A program made the position numbers and the translations under genes. The notes beneath the pieces were generated by a model, which saw only the letters and a program-made list of their open reading frames with translations, was not told where the DNA came from and searched no databases. From Chitinophagales bacterium (lineage in GTDB: Bacteria; Bacteroidota; Bacteroidia; Chitinophagales; UBA2359), in contig JAWKLZ010000001.1 of NCBI GenBank assembly GCA_041392475.1, forward strand, positions 2,418,001 to 2,482,000: 64,000 bases of DNA, written 5' to 3'. How positions within the stretch are numbered: the stretch's first letter is position 1; every line of letters starts with the position of its first letter. Positions 7,637 to 17,120 of the stretch are shown one piece after another.

Positions 7637-7974
7637 TGGTAAAATAATGGCTATTCGAAAGGGAGTGAAGACAGTCTTCACTCCCTTTTTGGTATTGGTA
7701 TGTACTTATTTTTCTTATACACCCGTATAAAGAGTGTGATATTTTCTATTTTTAACCATTCAAAAAATATTCGTACTTATCATTCAACCTTAATCTTGTT
7801 GATAGAGCATAGAGCTTTATCAACAAATCAAGCCTTCAATACGTTTTTTAGAGGCAGTTATCATCTATATGACAGTACGATAAGCAAGGTCCGAGAATTT
7901 ACATACTTGGCTCCTTTTGAGTAGCATAAAAAAGGATTGCAATACAGAAAAAATTGTTTTGAACAGAATAAACA
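7637..7974. other. Intergenic region upstream of the sigma-receptor gene
   Basis: After the terminator hairpin, about 285 bp hold no convincing gene. A 74-codon frame from 7700 has no family features and is best read as chance. The sequence is AT rich and presumably contains the promoter of the fused sigma/receptor gene. Confidence 0.4.
7658..7688 (+). terminator. Rho-independent terminator after sulfotransferase
   Basis: AAAGGGAGTGAAGAC pairs perfectly with GTCTTCACTCCCTTT across a single-base loop and is followed by further T residues. Confidence 0.9.
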
Positions 7975-10900
7975 TTGAATCAAGTACCACAAACCATACA
8001 AGAATATCAACAAGCGTTTGAAAACTTTTATCAGCCGCTTTGCAATTTTGCATATCAGTTTGTCAAAGACAGAGATGAGGCAGAAGATGTGGTACAGGCT
8101 GTTTTTATCAAATTATGGAAAAAACGCAATGAACTGGAAATAACCAATAAACTATCAAGTTATCTTTTTACTGCCACCAAAAACAACGCTTTAATGGTCT
8201 TGCGTCGTCAACAATATAAATCTAACTACGCCGAACATGTTCAACAAAGCAATGTTACTAGTTATACAGAAGACGTGCAGGATGCCGAAGAACAACTCTT
8301 ATTGAAGGAAAAAATACTGCAAGCTATTCAAATATTGCCGCCTAAATGTCAGCAAATCTTCAAATTGAGTAAATTAAGTGGTTTAACTTACAAAGAAATT
8401 GCAGACGATTTGAGCATTTCTGTTAAAACCGTAGAGAATCAAATGAGTAAAGCTCTAAAAATATTGCGTGCACAATTGAAGAATATAACTTATCTATTAT
8501 TTTTCTTGCTATTCCTCACCAATCTATTGTGGGCGCAAGAAAGTAATTTGTTATCACGCAAGGTAAAATTGCAGATAAAAGAAGGTAGTATTCAGCAAGT
8601 TTTGGATTTAATAAGCAAAAAATCTGATGTATCTATTGCTTATAGCTCCAATCAAATTCCTCTTCAAAAAACAATACAACTAACGGGTAATGAACAGACA
8701 TTGGGTGATTACCTTCAAAGAATTATCGCTTATGTACCGATTCGTATTGTAGAGCGAAAACGCAAAATATTACTAGTTTCTCAGCGAAAAAAAGAAAAAA
8801 ATTCTTCAGAAACGGAACGTATAACAAAACAAATTCCCTCTATACCTACTGCAAAATATACCATTAGTGGCTACATCAAAGACACTGAAAGCGGTGAGGC
8901 ATTGATTGGTGCAACGGTTTATGAACCTGTGAGTAAGAAAGGAACAAGCACCAATGTCTATGGTTTTTATAGCCTTACGCTTGCTGCTCAAAGCCCAAGC
9001 TTAATGGTATCGTATGTAGGCTATGCAACTACTCTCCTGCAAATCAACTTACAAAAAGATGTTCAACAAGACATTTTTTTGGCAAGCAATACCGAGCTGG
9101 AAGAAGTAGTCGTAGAAGCTTCTGAAAGTGAGCATATCCAAGAGCTGGACCAAATGAGCAGCAACAAGTTGTATGTAAAAAAAATAAAAGAATTGCCCGT
9201 ATTGATGGGTGAAGCTGATGTCATCAAATCTATTCAGTTGTTGCCAGGAGTTCAATCTGTCAATGAAACAGCAAGCGGTTTGTATGTGCGTGGAGGTAGT
9301 CCCGACCAAAACTTGATGCTTTTGGATGGCATAACCATTTACAATACCAACCACTTATTTGGTTTCGTTTCTATTTTCGATGGAGATGCCATCAATAGTG
9401 TTGAACTGATAAAAGGTGGATTTCCCGCCCGATACGGTGGGCGACTGTCTTCAATCTTAGATGTTCGATTGAAGGAAGGCAACAATCAAGAGGTTCACGG
9501 CGGAGTAACCTTAGGGCTATTCTCTGTAAAGGCAAGCGTAGAAGGGCCCATTGCGAAAGGGAAATCCTCATTTCACCTATCGACTAGAGGTAGTTTGATG
9601 AACAACAAACTTGCAAAAACGCTGATAAATACAGGAGCGGATACCCATATAGAATATGGATTTTACGATATGTCGCTGAAAGCTAATCATCAATTTTCGG
9701 CTACCAATCAGTTGTTTTTTAGTGGGTATTTGGGAGAAGATAAATTTTATACAGAAGCAAGTCCACATCTCGGCGTAGAAGATACTTATGGAATCTATCA
9801 CGCCATTCAGCCATTCTGGAAAACGGATTTGAGTTGGGGCAATAAACTGGCAGCTCTTCGTTGGAACAGCATTATCAACGCCAAGTTGTTTTCCAACTTT
9901 ACTATCAATTACAGTAACTACAATTATGGTTTTACGAATCATTATGTATCCAATACCCTTGAATACAACAATAGCTATGTGGCGGATATAGGTTTGAGAG
10001 CCACTTCCAATATTAGAGACTTGAGTCTGAAAGCTGATTTCGACTACTACCCTACTCCCAAAAATCATTTGAAGTGGGGTATCGGTTATACCCATCACAT
10101 ATTTACTCCTGCAATTGCACGTTTTCGAGACAATCAAGACCACGAATTTGAATTTACCGAAGATGTTGGACTAAAAAGAATTCCTGCCGACGATTACTAC
10201 GCATATTTTGAAGACAATATACAAGTCAGTGAAACTTTTAGCCTCAATGCAGGAATCCATTTGGCTGGTTTCATATCGGATAATACGCACTATGTTTCTC
10301 CTCAACCCCGTCTTTCCGCCCGTTACTTGTTGGGAGAATATTCTGCGCTAAAAGCTTCTTTTGCACGCATGACCCAATTTGTACATATGGTACACACACC
10401 ATGGCTGGGTCTGCCTTCTGATTTATGGATTCCAAGTACAAGCGAACTTCGCCCCAAACATTCCAATCAATTTGCAGTCGGATATGTACATCGTTTTCCC
10501 GAACTTTTTGATTTGAGTATAGAAAGTTATTACAAAAAATTTGAAAACCTACTCGACTTCCGCCACAATCCCAATCTATGGATGCACCAAGAACTACCGA
10601 ATTGGGAACATGAGTTGGAGCGAGGCAATGGCAGGGCGTATGGATTGGAATTGTTGTTGGAACGAAAAATCGGCAATACAACGGGATGGATTGGCTATAC
10701 GCTTTCTAAAACTGATAGACAATTTGATGGCATCAACGAGGGTGAACGTTTTCCGTATGAATACGACCGGCGACACGACATCAGCATGGCATTGACCCAA
10801 CAAGTATCCCCACAATTGAGCTTGGGTTGTGTGTGGGTTTTTGCCACAGGAAATGTCACAACGCTGTCGTTTGATGAAACAAATAGTCAATTTGCCACAG

Positions 10901-11217
10901 GTAGTAGTAGCAAAACTACGACCCCAAATGAGCATTTTGATAGCAATTTGGAGCGAAACAATTACCGACTACCGCCTTATCATAGATTGGATTTATCTAT
11001 CAATTGGCAACATTCTTTCTTCAAAAACAAATGGGCAAAAGGAACATTAAAAGCAGGTTTTTACAATATATACAATCGTGAAAACCCTGCTTATATCAAC
11101 GAATTCGAAAGCATTAGCAATACAGGTGGTTCAACAGAAGATCCTAAAATATTGGGTCTTTATGAAGTCAATTTATTGCCGAGATTGCCATTCATTACAT
11201 ACGGATTGGAGTTTTGA
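7975..11217 (+). CDS. ECF sigma factor fused to TonB-dependent receptor
   Basis: One uninterrupted 1080-residue frame. Residues ~1-170 are an ECF sigma factor: region 2 with FAYQFVKDRDEAEDVVQ, and region 4 with LPPKCQQIFKLS and the helix-turn-helix around YKEIADDLSISVKTVENQ. A signal-peptide-like segment follows directly (YLLFFLLFLTNLLWAQ, 173-188). Then come an STN domain (~196-270), a carboxypeptidase-regulatory-like domain (~295-375), a TonB plug (~400-505, with SGLYVRGGSPDQNLMLLDG), and a beta-barrel ending in Phe. The gene opens with TTG at 7975, since a stop lies two codons upstream and no ATG precedes region 2. A FecR gene follows. Sigma factor and receptor are normally separate genes. 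Here either a fusion is made, or the receptor is also started internally at the ATG at 8443 (residue 157), which would give it a standard signal peptide. The ligand is unknown. Confidence 0.88.
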   Translation: MNQVPQTIQEYQQAFENFYQPLCNFAYQFVKDRDEAEDVVQAVFIKLWKKRNELEITNKLSSYLFTATKNNALMVLRRQQYKSNYAEHVQQSNVTSYTEDVQDAEEQLLLKEKILQAIQILPPKCQQIFKLSKLSGLTYKEIADDLSISVKTVENQMSKALKILRAQLKNITYLLFFLLFLTNLLWAQESNLLSRKVKLQIKEGSIQQVLDLISKKSDVSIAYSSNQIPLQKTIQLTGNEQTLGDYLQRIIAYVPIRIVERKRKILLVSQRKKEKNSSETERITKQIPSIPTAKYTISGYIKDTESGEALIGATVYEPVSKKGTSTNVYGFYSLTLAAQSPSLMVSYVGYATTLLQINLQKDVQQDIFLASNTELEEVVVEASESEHIQELDQMSSNKLYVKKIKELPVLMGEADVIKSIQLLPGVQSVNETASGLYVRGGSPDQNLMLLDGITIYNTNHLFGFVSIFDGDAINSVELIKGGFPARYGGRLSSILDVRLKEGNNQEVHGGVTLGLFSVKASVEGPIAKGKSSFHLSTRGSLMNNKLAKTLINTGADTHIEYGFYDMSLKANHQFSATNQLFFSGYLGEDKFYTEASPHLGVEDTYGIYHAIQPFWKTDLSWGNKLAALRWNSIINAKLFSNFTINYSNYNYGFTNHYVSNTLEYNNSYVADIGLRATSNIRDLSLKADFDYYPTPKNHLKWGIGYTHHIFTPAIARFRDNQDHEFEFTEDVGLKRIPADDYYAYFEDNIQVSETFSLNAGIHLAGFISDNTHYVSPQPRLSARYLLGEYSALKASFARMTQFVHMVHTPWLGLPSDLWIPSTSELRPKHSNQFAVGYVHRFPELFDLSIESYYKKFENLLDFRHNPNLWMHQELPNWEHELERGNGRAYGLELLLERKIGNTTGWIGYTLSKTDRQFDGINEGERFPYEYDRRHDISMALTQQVSPQLSLGCVWVFATGNVTTLSFDETNSQFATGSSSKTTTPNEHFDSNLERNNYRLPPYHRLDLSINWQHSFFKNKWAKGTLKAGFYNIYNRENPAYINEFESISNTGGSTEDPKILGLYEVNLLPRLPFITYGLEF

Positions 11218-11330
11218 ATACCTGTTTGCTTTCTACCAATGCTCCTACTAAGATTTCATTTCACGAATAGGGGTAAAGTTATTTTCGTGCATCCTTTAAG
11301 TGTATCAAATAGCAAGATTTTATTTTGGTC

Positions 11331-12359
11331 ATGGACGAACTAATCATACTTAAATACTTAAATCAAACTGCCTCACAAGCAGAAATGGCTGCTGTCGAGG
11401 ATTGGATCAACGAAGCAGATGCCAATAAGAAAGAGTTTATGCAATTGAAAAAGCTGTGGGAGATGAGTGACCAACTCAAAGGCTATCAGACTTTTGACAC
11501 AAACGCAGCTTGGAAAAAGGTTCAGAAAACTATTGAAGTCGAGAACCAAAATACACTTAAGCAAACCATCAAACGGATTCCACTGCAAAAAGAACAAACC
11601 TCAATATCAAAATACCGCCCTCTTCTTCAAATAGCAGCAGTTATATTGGTTTTCTTCATGGTAGGATTGATTTTTTACCAAAATTATTTCACAATTACCA
11701 ATCCATCACCTATTTACAAAATAGCAGAAAGTTCAGATAATTTATTGAAGGTCAATCTTTCTGATGGATCAACGGTTTGGTTGAATCAAAACAGCACTTT
11801 GAAGTATCCGACTACTTTTCCAACAGATAGCCGAAACGTATTGCTCACAGGAGAAGCTTTTTTTGAAGTAAACCCAAACCCTGCAAAACCTTTTGTCATT
11901 GAAGCCGGCAATACCAATGTGAAAGTTTTGGGAACTTCCTTCAATGTGAACAGTAGAGATGCAGCACACATCGAAGTAACCGTAGAAAGTGGTAAAGTCC
12001 AATTCTACAATAAGGAAGGCGATGGCAACAAGGTTTATCTGGAAAAGAGTGAGAAAGGTATTTTTGAAAACAATAAAGTAAGCAAAACCATCAACAATGA
12101 CCCCAACTTTTTGTCATGGAAGACAGGGGTTTTGAAATTTGAAGACCAACCTCTATCAAAGGTACTGCCCGCCATCAAGCGACATTTTGGTAAAAATATT
12201 CAAATCGCCGAAGGCAGTCCAATCGCCAACTGCAAATTGAACTATGAACTTGATAACCAATCTTTAGAAGTATTATTGAAGGATATGGAGTTGATATTTG
12301 GCTTTAGCTTTACCACAACGAAAGACGGATATTTATTGAAGGGAGAAGCTTGCAATTAA
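11331..12359 (+). CDS. FecR-family anti-sigma/sigma-regulator
   Basis: I choose ATG at 11331 (342 aa); a TTG two codons earlier is less likely. The N-terminal ~90 residues are cytoplasmic and contain the short anti-sigma-like section (DELIILKYLNQTAS, then DWINEADANKKEF). A single membrane helix (LLQIAAVILVFFMVGLIFY) follows near residues 95-115. The FecR domain is periplasmic: SDGSTVWLNQNSTLKYP, LTGEAFFEV, FVIEAGNTNVKVLGTSFNV. A C-terminal STN-like DUF4974 section (LSKVLPAIKRHFGKNI) ends the protein. It should relay the receptor state across the inner membrane to the sigma domain of the preceding gene, 113 bp upstream. No SusD-like lipoprotein follows. Confidence 0.92.
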   Translation: MDELIILKYLNQTASQAEMAAVEDWINEADANKKEFMQLKKLWEMSDQLKGYQTFDTNAAWKKVQKTIEVENQNTLKQTIKRIPLQKEQTSISKYRPLLQIAAVILVFFMVGLIFYQNYFTITNPSPIYKIAESSDNLLKVNLSDGSTVWLNQNSTLKYPTTFPTDSRNVLLTGEAFFEVNPNPAKPFVIEAGNTNVKVLGTSFNVNSRDAAHIEVTVESGKVQFYNKEGDGNKVYLEKSEKGIFENNKVSKTINNDPNFLSWKTGVLKFEDQPLSKVLPAIKRHFGKNIQIAEGSPIANCKLNYELDNQSLEVLLKDMELIFGFSFTTTKDGYLLKGEACN

Positions 12360-12383
12360 AGTGATTCCTTATCTCATAAAAAA

Positions 12384-12417
12384 GGCACTCAGTGAAAATA
12401 ACTGAGTGCCTTTTTTT
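12384..12417 (+). terminator. Rho-independent terminator after fecR
   Basis: Stem GGCACTCAGT / ACTGAGTGCC around a GAAAATA loop, followed by seven T and preceded by a run of A. It can serve both the FecR gene and the converging folE. Confidence 0.93.
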
Positions 12418-12445
12418 ATGAAATTCTACTACTGAACTTCAATAC

Positions 12446-13222
12446 CTATACTTTCCGAATCAGCTGCAAAAACTCTCTACGAGTTGCTTCTTCTTCAAAT
12501 TTTCCGTAAAACTTAGATGTCACCGTGCTGCTATTCACATCACCAACACCTCTCGTAATCACACACGCGTGATCTGCCTCCAAAAGCACCGCCACATCTT
12601 CGGTCTGCAATACTTCTCGCAATTCGTTGGCTATCTGCATAGTCAATCGCTCTTGTACCTGTGGACGCTTGGCAAAATACTGCACAATTCTATTCAACTT
12701 AGACAAACCCACTACTTTTTCACCAGGAATATAGGCTATGTGCGCCTTGCCGATGATTGGTACAAAATGGTGCTCACAGTTGGAGTGAAAAGTAATGTCA
12801 CGCTCTATGAGCATTTCATTGTACTGATACTTGTTGTCGAAAAGGGTGTAGGCTGGTTTGTTAGCAGGATTCAAACCGCTGAATATCTCTTTGACATACA
12901 TTTTGGCGACCCTTCGGGGCGTACCTTTCAAGCTGTCATCTGTCAAATCCAAGCCCAAGGTTTCCATGATTACCTTGAAATGTTCTTCGATTTTCGCAAT
13001 TTTTTCTGTGTCGTCCATTTCAAAAGCATCTGCTCGCAAAGGAGTATTCAGGGAAGTGAAAATATGATTGTCTCCAATAAGGTCGTTTTCAGCTTCATCG
13101 TGTTTTTCGTCGTTTGGATGTTCACATTGACAATTGCCATTAACGGATTTGCCGTACAAACTGTGTCCGTTGGAGTGGGCGTTTTGTCCATTTCCATTTA
13201 ATATCAAATTACTTGATTTCAT
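12446..13222 (-). CDS. folE: GTP cyclohydrolase I
   Basis: 258 residues. The catalytic part (about 70-258) carries the GTPCHI signatures GTPRRVAKMYV, the zinc ligands in SNCEHHFVP (Cys149, His152 region) and DHACVITRGV (Cys220), and VGLSKLNRI. The enzyme converts GTP to 7,8-dihydroneopterin triphosphate, the first step of folate and biopterin synthesis, in the cytoplasm. Unlike most bacterial FolE proteins (about 190-220 aa) it has a ~55-residue N-terminal extension rich in Asn, Gly, His and acidic residues, with NGNGQN, CQCEH and an Asp/Glu run. This part looks disordered. The start at 13222 keeps the whole extension; a later start is possible, but no better candidate is obvious. The gene faces the sigma/FecR locus. 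Confidence 0.96.
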   Translation of the reverse strand: MKSSNLILNGNGQNAHSNGHSLYGKSVNGNCQCEHPNDEKHDEAENDLIGDNHIFTSLNTPLRADAFEMDDTEKIAKIEEHFKVIMETLGLDLTDDSLKGTPRRVAKMYVKEIFSGLNPANKPAYTLFDNKYQYNEMLIERDITFHSNCEHHFVPIIGKAHIAYIPGEKVVGLSKLNRIVQYFAKRPQVQERLTMQIANELREVLQTEDVAVLLEADHACVITRGVGDVNSSTVTSKFYGKFEEEATRREFLQLIRKV

Positions 13223-13422
13223 GTGATTATTTTTTTTAGAATGAAAAAAAATATAAAAAAGAAAATAATTATTCGGCTAAATTAGGGTGCTGAAAATTAG
13301 ACTCTTTTTTGGAGTGAAGAGATAACTGGCAATACACAACTGCCTGATTTTTCGTCTGTTTGAAATGCGTGTAGGTAACAAGTTATCTGTAAGAATGTTT
13401 GTGATTTTCTGAAAAAAAAGTG

Positions 13423-14325
13423 TTAAAAGTACAATTTCTGAGTCATTCGGTAAGTGTTTGCATGGGCTTCAATGATGTCCGACAAGCGAGCGGAATACCC
13501 ACCGCCCATACTAACAGCCACAGGCAAGTGATTGTTTTTGCAGGCAGCCAATACAATTTCATCCCGGCGTTTGCAACCTTCAATGGTCAGCCCCAAACGC
13601 CCCAATTTATCGGTTTGTAAGACATCTACGCCTGACTGATAAAATACAAAATCTGGTGAAACCTCATTGATTAGACGGTGGAGTGTATCGAAAAGTATCG
13701 CCAAATAGGATTTATCTGTCGTACCATCTTCCAATCCAATGTCTAAATCCGAAGGTTCTTTTCGGAGTGGATAGTTTTTTGCGCCGTGCATACTGAAAGT
13801 GAATACATTGGGATTGTTTCGGAAAATTTCGGCTGTGCCATTGCCTTGATGTACGTCTAAATCCACTATCAATATTTGATGCGCCAACTGCTTTTCTAGC
13901 AAATAATTGGCTGCAATGGCTTGATCGTTCAACAAACAGAAACCTTCTCCCCTATTCGTGAACGCATGGTGTGTACCTCCTGCAATGTTCATCGCTGCGC
14001 CATGCTGCAAGGCAAATAGTGCGGCATCAATCGTGCCTTGGGCGATGGTGATTTCTCGCAGCACCAATTCGGCTGAAAGCGGAAAACCCGTTCGCCGCTC
14101 TTCTTGTCGGGTCAATTCGAGGTTTTGCAGTTTTTGCCAATAATCAGCACAATGGGTATTGAGGATGTATTGTTCGGCTAAGGGTTTGGGAGTGAATAGG
14201 TTTTCTTGGGTAATTGTGCCTTCATAGAGCAACTGTTGTGGGAGTAACTCGTATTTCGCCATCGGAAAACGGTGGTTTTTTGGAAGTGGATGTGCGTAAA
14301 TTGGTGAGTAGGCGATTTTTAGCAT
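13423..14325 (-). CDS. Histone deacetylase-family hydrolase
   Basis: I place the start at 14325 (300 aa, MLKIAYSPIYAHPLP), because the 40 codons upstream show no family features. Class II HDAC/acetoin-utilisation motifs are in order: AGGTHHAFTNRGEGFC (His pair near 119-120), DLDVHQGNGT (zinc ligands Asp157 and His159), SMHGAKNYP, YQSGVD and MGGGYS. Bacterial members deacetylate acetylated lysines, polyamines or small molecules; the substrate here is not known. No signal peptide is seen. It lies between folE and the flippase on the same strand, with gaps too large to claim an operon. Confidence 0.9.
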   Translation of the reverse strand: MLKIAYSPIYAHPLPKNHRFPMAKYELLPQQLLYEGTITQENLFTPKPLAEQYILNTHCADYWQKLQNLELTRQEERRTGFPLSAELVLREITIAQGTIDAALFALQHGAAMNIAGGTHHAFTNRGEGFCLLNDQAIAANYLLEKQLAHQILIVDLDVHQGNGTAEIFRNNPNVFTFSMHGAKNYPLRKEPSDLDIGLEDGTTDKSYLAILFDTLHRLINEVSPDFVFYQSGVDVLQTDKLGRLGLTIEGCKRRDEIVLAACKNNHLPVAVSMGGGYSARLSDIIEAHANTYRMTQKLYF

Positions 14326-14532
14326 TATATGTGTTTTTCTATTAGGATTGCCAACAAAATAAATATCACATTTGAGGTGGAAACTTTTGAAGTTTACTCT
14401 TTGAAAAATATTGATTTTCATTGCAATAGAGAACCTTTGAAGCAAAATGTCAAAAGTCTAAATCAGGAAATTATTTTATTGAGATTCCTTAATTCAGTAC
14501 CACTTGATTTCAAATTCTTTCAGTCCTTCAAC

Positions 14533-16077
14533 TCACCTCCTCAAAATCCTCCCCACCGTCTTTCGATAAATATTGCCCACCATTACCGTCATATCCTCCG
14601 AAACATTGAAGTACAAGACCGCCGAACCGTACAACACCGTAATAATTGCAGAACGATACACCAAATCACCCAACATCCAAAGCAACGAATTGTTTGTCCA
14701 ATTCACCAAAAAATCGCCCGCATAAGGTAGTTGAAAATTGAGCAACAAGATTAGTCCACCAATCAGCAAAGTAATCCAAGTTTTTTTGGTAAATGGCTGC
14801 ATGTCAAAGTTTTTCCACACAAAAATGAGTTTGATTCCATTGTATAAGACTACCGTAATCATGGTTGCCAATGCTGCTCCAACAACGCCATATATCGGAA
14901 TCAAAAAATAGTTGGTGAAATAGGTTAAAACAACCAACAAGACCACAAACACCATATCCCAACGATAGAGTTTGGAGTTGATGATAATCGCCCCATTGAT
15001 GCCCGTCATGACATTGAAGAGATTGCCAATTCCGATAAAAACGGCAACGTATTTCCCCACTGCAAAACTTTCGCCCGAACGTTCCAATAAAAAGATGAAG
15101 TTATCCAAATTCGCCCACAATCCTATGAACAACAAAAGTCCTGCAACAAGCTGAGTAATAGCCGTTTTTTCGTACAAATTTTGAATCAAAGTCATGTCGT
15201 CTTCCTTCCAAGCTTTCGCTACCAAAGGAGCTGCAATATTGGTAATGGAAGACGCAGGAACGGTAATCAATCGAGTTGCTGCCAAAAAAGCAAAGTAAAT
15301 ACCTGTGTATTGAAAACCCAAAAAGGTAGAAATCATAATGACATCCAAACCACTGATAATAAATACACTACCTCTCGAAAGCATGGTGTAAAAACCATAT
15401 TCCATCATTTCCTTGAAAATGGGTTTTCGGAACACGTTCCAGTCTATTTTGAAGGACAACTGCCCCAACCATTTCAAATACACCATCATTCCTATCGTCC
15501 GAAATCCTCCTTCTAAAACAAACAATAACATAAACTGCTCAAAACTAACCCACTCCAAAAAATACACGACCAACAAGCCAAAACTATAAACTCGACTGAA
15601 TACTTCTCTAAAGAAGAAGGGCACAGCCGCTTTGAGTAAGGAGGTCGAGTAGGCTTCAATGATGCCGTAATAGACCGTGAACACAAAGGCGGGAATCAAT
15701 AGCAAATAATAACGGGTGATCAAATCGAGGCTTTCGGGCTGATGAAAACGCTCAATTACCCAGTCTTTGAAAATCACAATGAACAAACTCACCAATGCCA
15801 CTCCAACCAAAGGGACTAAAAAAGACAATCCCAAAAAACCATTGTGTTTACCTTCTTTGTCTTCAAAGAATGGAAAAAAACGAATAACAATCCCCGACAA
15901 TCCCAACTGTGCAAATACACCCAAAATCGCTCCCGTAGAAATAAGAAATCGTGTGAATCCAAAACCCTCCGAACCTAAAATGGTGGGATAGAGTAAGGTG
16001 ACATTGATATAGCCAATGAAAATGCCTATGTAAACATAGATTGCAGAAAAAATACTTTGCTTTTTGATTGTTCCCAT
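14533..16077 (-). CDS. Wzx-like polysaccharide flippase
   Basis: 514 residues with about twelve to fourteen hydrophobic helices spread over the whole length and short charged loops. The N-terminus, SIFSAIYVYIGIFIGYINV, then LLYPTILGSEGFGFTRFLIS, is typical of the oligosaccharide flippase family of the MOP superfamily. It should move lipid-linked glycan units across the inner membrane. It is divergent from the MptE-like gene, 136 bp away. That protein and the glycosyltransferase near the left edge make a surface-glycan context plausible, but no full glycan operon is present. Confidence 0.9.
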   Translation of the reverse strand: MGTIKKQSIFSAIYVYIGIFIGYINVTLLYPTILGSEGFGFTRFLISTGAILGVFAQLGLSGIVIRFFPFFEDKEGKHNGFLGLSFLVPLVGVALVSLFIVIFKDWVIERFHQPESLDLITRYYLLLIPAFVFTVYYGIIEAYSTSLLKAAVPFFFREVFSRVYSFGLLVVYFLEWVSFEQFMLLFVLEGGFRTIGMMVYLKWLGQLSFKIDWNVFRKPIFKEMMEYGFYTMLSRGSVFIISGLDVIMISTFLGFQYTGIYFAFLAATRLITVPASSITNIAAPLVAKAWKEDDMTLIQNLYEKTAITQLVAGLLLFIGLWANLDNFIFLLERSGESFAVGKYVAVFIGIGNLFNVMTGINGAIIINSKLYRWDMVFVVLLVVLTYFTNYFLIPIYGVVGAALATMITVVLYNGIKLIFVWKNFDMQPFTKKTWITLLIGGLILLLNFQLPYAGDFLVNWTNNSLLWMLGDLVYRSAIITVLYGSAVLYFNVSEDMTVMVGNIYRKTVGRILRR

Positions 16078-16213
16078 GTAAAATTTATAGAATGTTTAGA
16101 TTTCTCTTTATTACACTTTCAGCCATTATCTGTTCATTCATTGTCTGCAAATCTTTTGATAGTGCCTTCGACTTTGCTATTTTGCAGCCTCAACCGAATA
16201 GCAAACAAAGCGA

Positions 16214-17098
16214 ATGAAATCCAACATACAACTTTTTTTGGAACACACAGCACAAAGTTTTTTATCCCTCGCCAAAGTGGTGATACAGTCCAAATTTCGC
16301 TCTCCGATGCCGCCCAAAAGTAAGCAAAATTGCATCATCCTCGCCAATGGGCCTTCTCTAAAAGACAGCTTGCGCCAAAATCCCGATGCGTTTGACAAAG
16401 AAAAATACGACCTATTTTGCGTCAATTACTTCGCCAATACCGATTTTTACGAACGATTGAAGCCCAACTATTGTGTATTGATAGCACCTGAATATTGGGT
16501 GGAAGAGTTTGAAGATATATCTACGATTCTGCAAAAGCGCACCCAACTCTTTGAAAACATTGAAGCAAAAACCGACTGGGAAATGACCATCCTCATTCCG
16601 TGGGAAGCCAAAAAATCGAAGGCATGGAAGGAACTTTTCAAAAACAAACCCAATATCCACATCCAATACTTCAATCGAACTCCCGTTGAAGGTTGTACTT
16701 CTATTAATCATTTTCTCTTCAAACACCGCCTCGGAATGCCTCGCCCTCACAATGTACTTTTGCCTTCTATTTGGCTGACCATCAACATGCACTACCAAAA
16801 CATTTATCTCGTTGGGTCTGACCATTCTTGGCTGCCCGAAATTTCGGTCAATGACCAAAACGAGGTGCTTATCAACCAAAAACACTTCTACGACGATACG
16901 ACCTCCGTACCGAAACCGATGCGTAAAGCGACTGGTAAGCGCAAACTGTACGAGGTATTGGAGAAATTTATGCTGGCCTTCAAAGGTTATTTTATCCTCA
17001 ACAAATATGCAAAAACAAAAGGAGTAAAAATTTGGAATTCAACACCCAATTCTTTTATTGATGCCTTTGAGCGCAAAGAAATTGTGAAAGAACCGTAA
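16214..17098 (+). CDS. MptE/DUF115-like protein
   Basis: 294 residues. The nucleotide-binding-like loop ILANGPSL (42-49), the following LFCVNYFANTDFY and the later GSDHSWLPE match the DUF115/MptE-like (6-hydroxymethylpterin pyrophosphokinase-like) superfamily. In bacteria these proteins often sit in surface polysaccharide or flagellin glycosylation loci and are thought to act on sugars rather than pterins. No signal peptide is visible, so it is probably cytoplasmic. The exact reaction is unknown. It lies 22 bp before mgtE on the same strand, and the two may be co-transcribed without being functionally linked. Confidence 0.75.
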   Translation: MKSNIQLFLEHTAQSFLSLAKVVIQSKFRSPMPPKSKQNCIILANGPSLKDSLRQNPDAFDKEKYDLFCVNYFANTDFYERLKPNYCVLIAPEYWVEEFEDISTILQKRTQLFENIEAKTDWEMTILIPWEAKKSKAWKELFKNKPNIHIQYFNRTPVEGCTSINHFLFKHRLGMPRPHNVLLPSIWLTINMHYQNIYLVGSDHSWLPEISVNDQNEVLINQKHFYDDTTSVPKPMRKATGKRKLYEVLEKFMLAFKGYFILNKYAKTKGVKIWNSTPNSFIDAFERKEIVKEP

Positions 17099-17120
17099 AA
17101 CTTCAAAAAAACAGTAAAAA

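Noticed and set aside
7700..7924. 74-codon + frame after the sulfotransferase terminator
   Set aside because: No signal peptide, domain or conserved pattern, and AT-rich composition typical of intergenic sequence.
12569..13201. 210-codon + frame opposite folE
   Set aside because: It is the shadow of a clearly conserved enzyme and shows no family motifs of its own.
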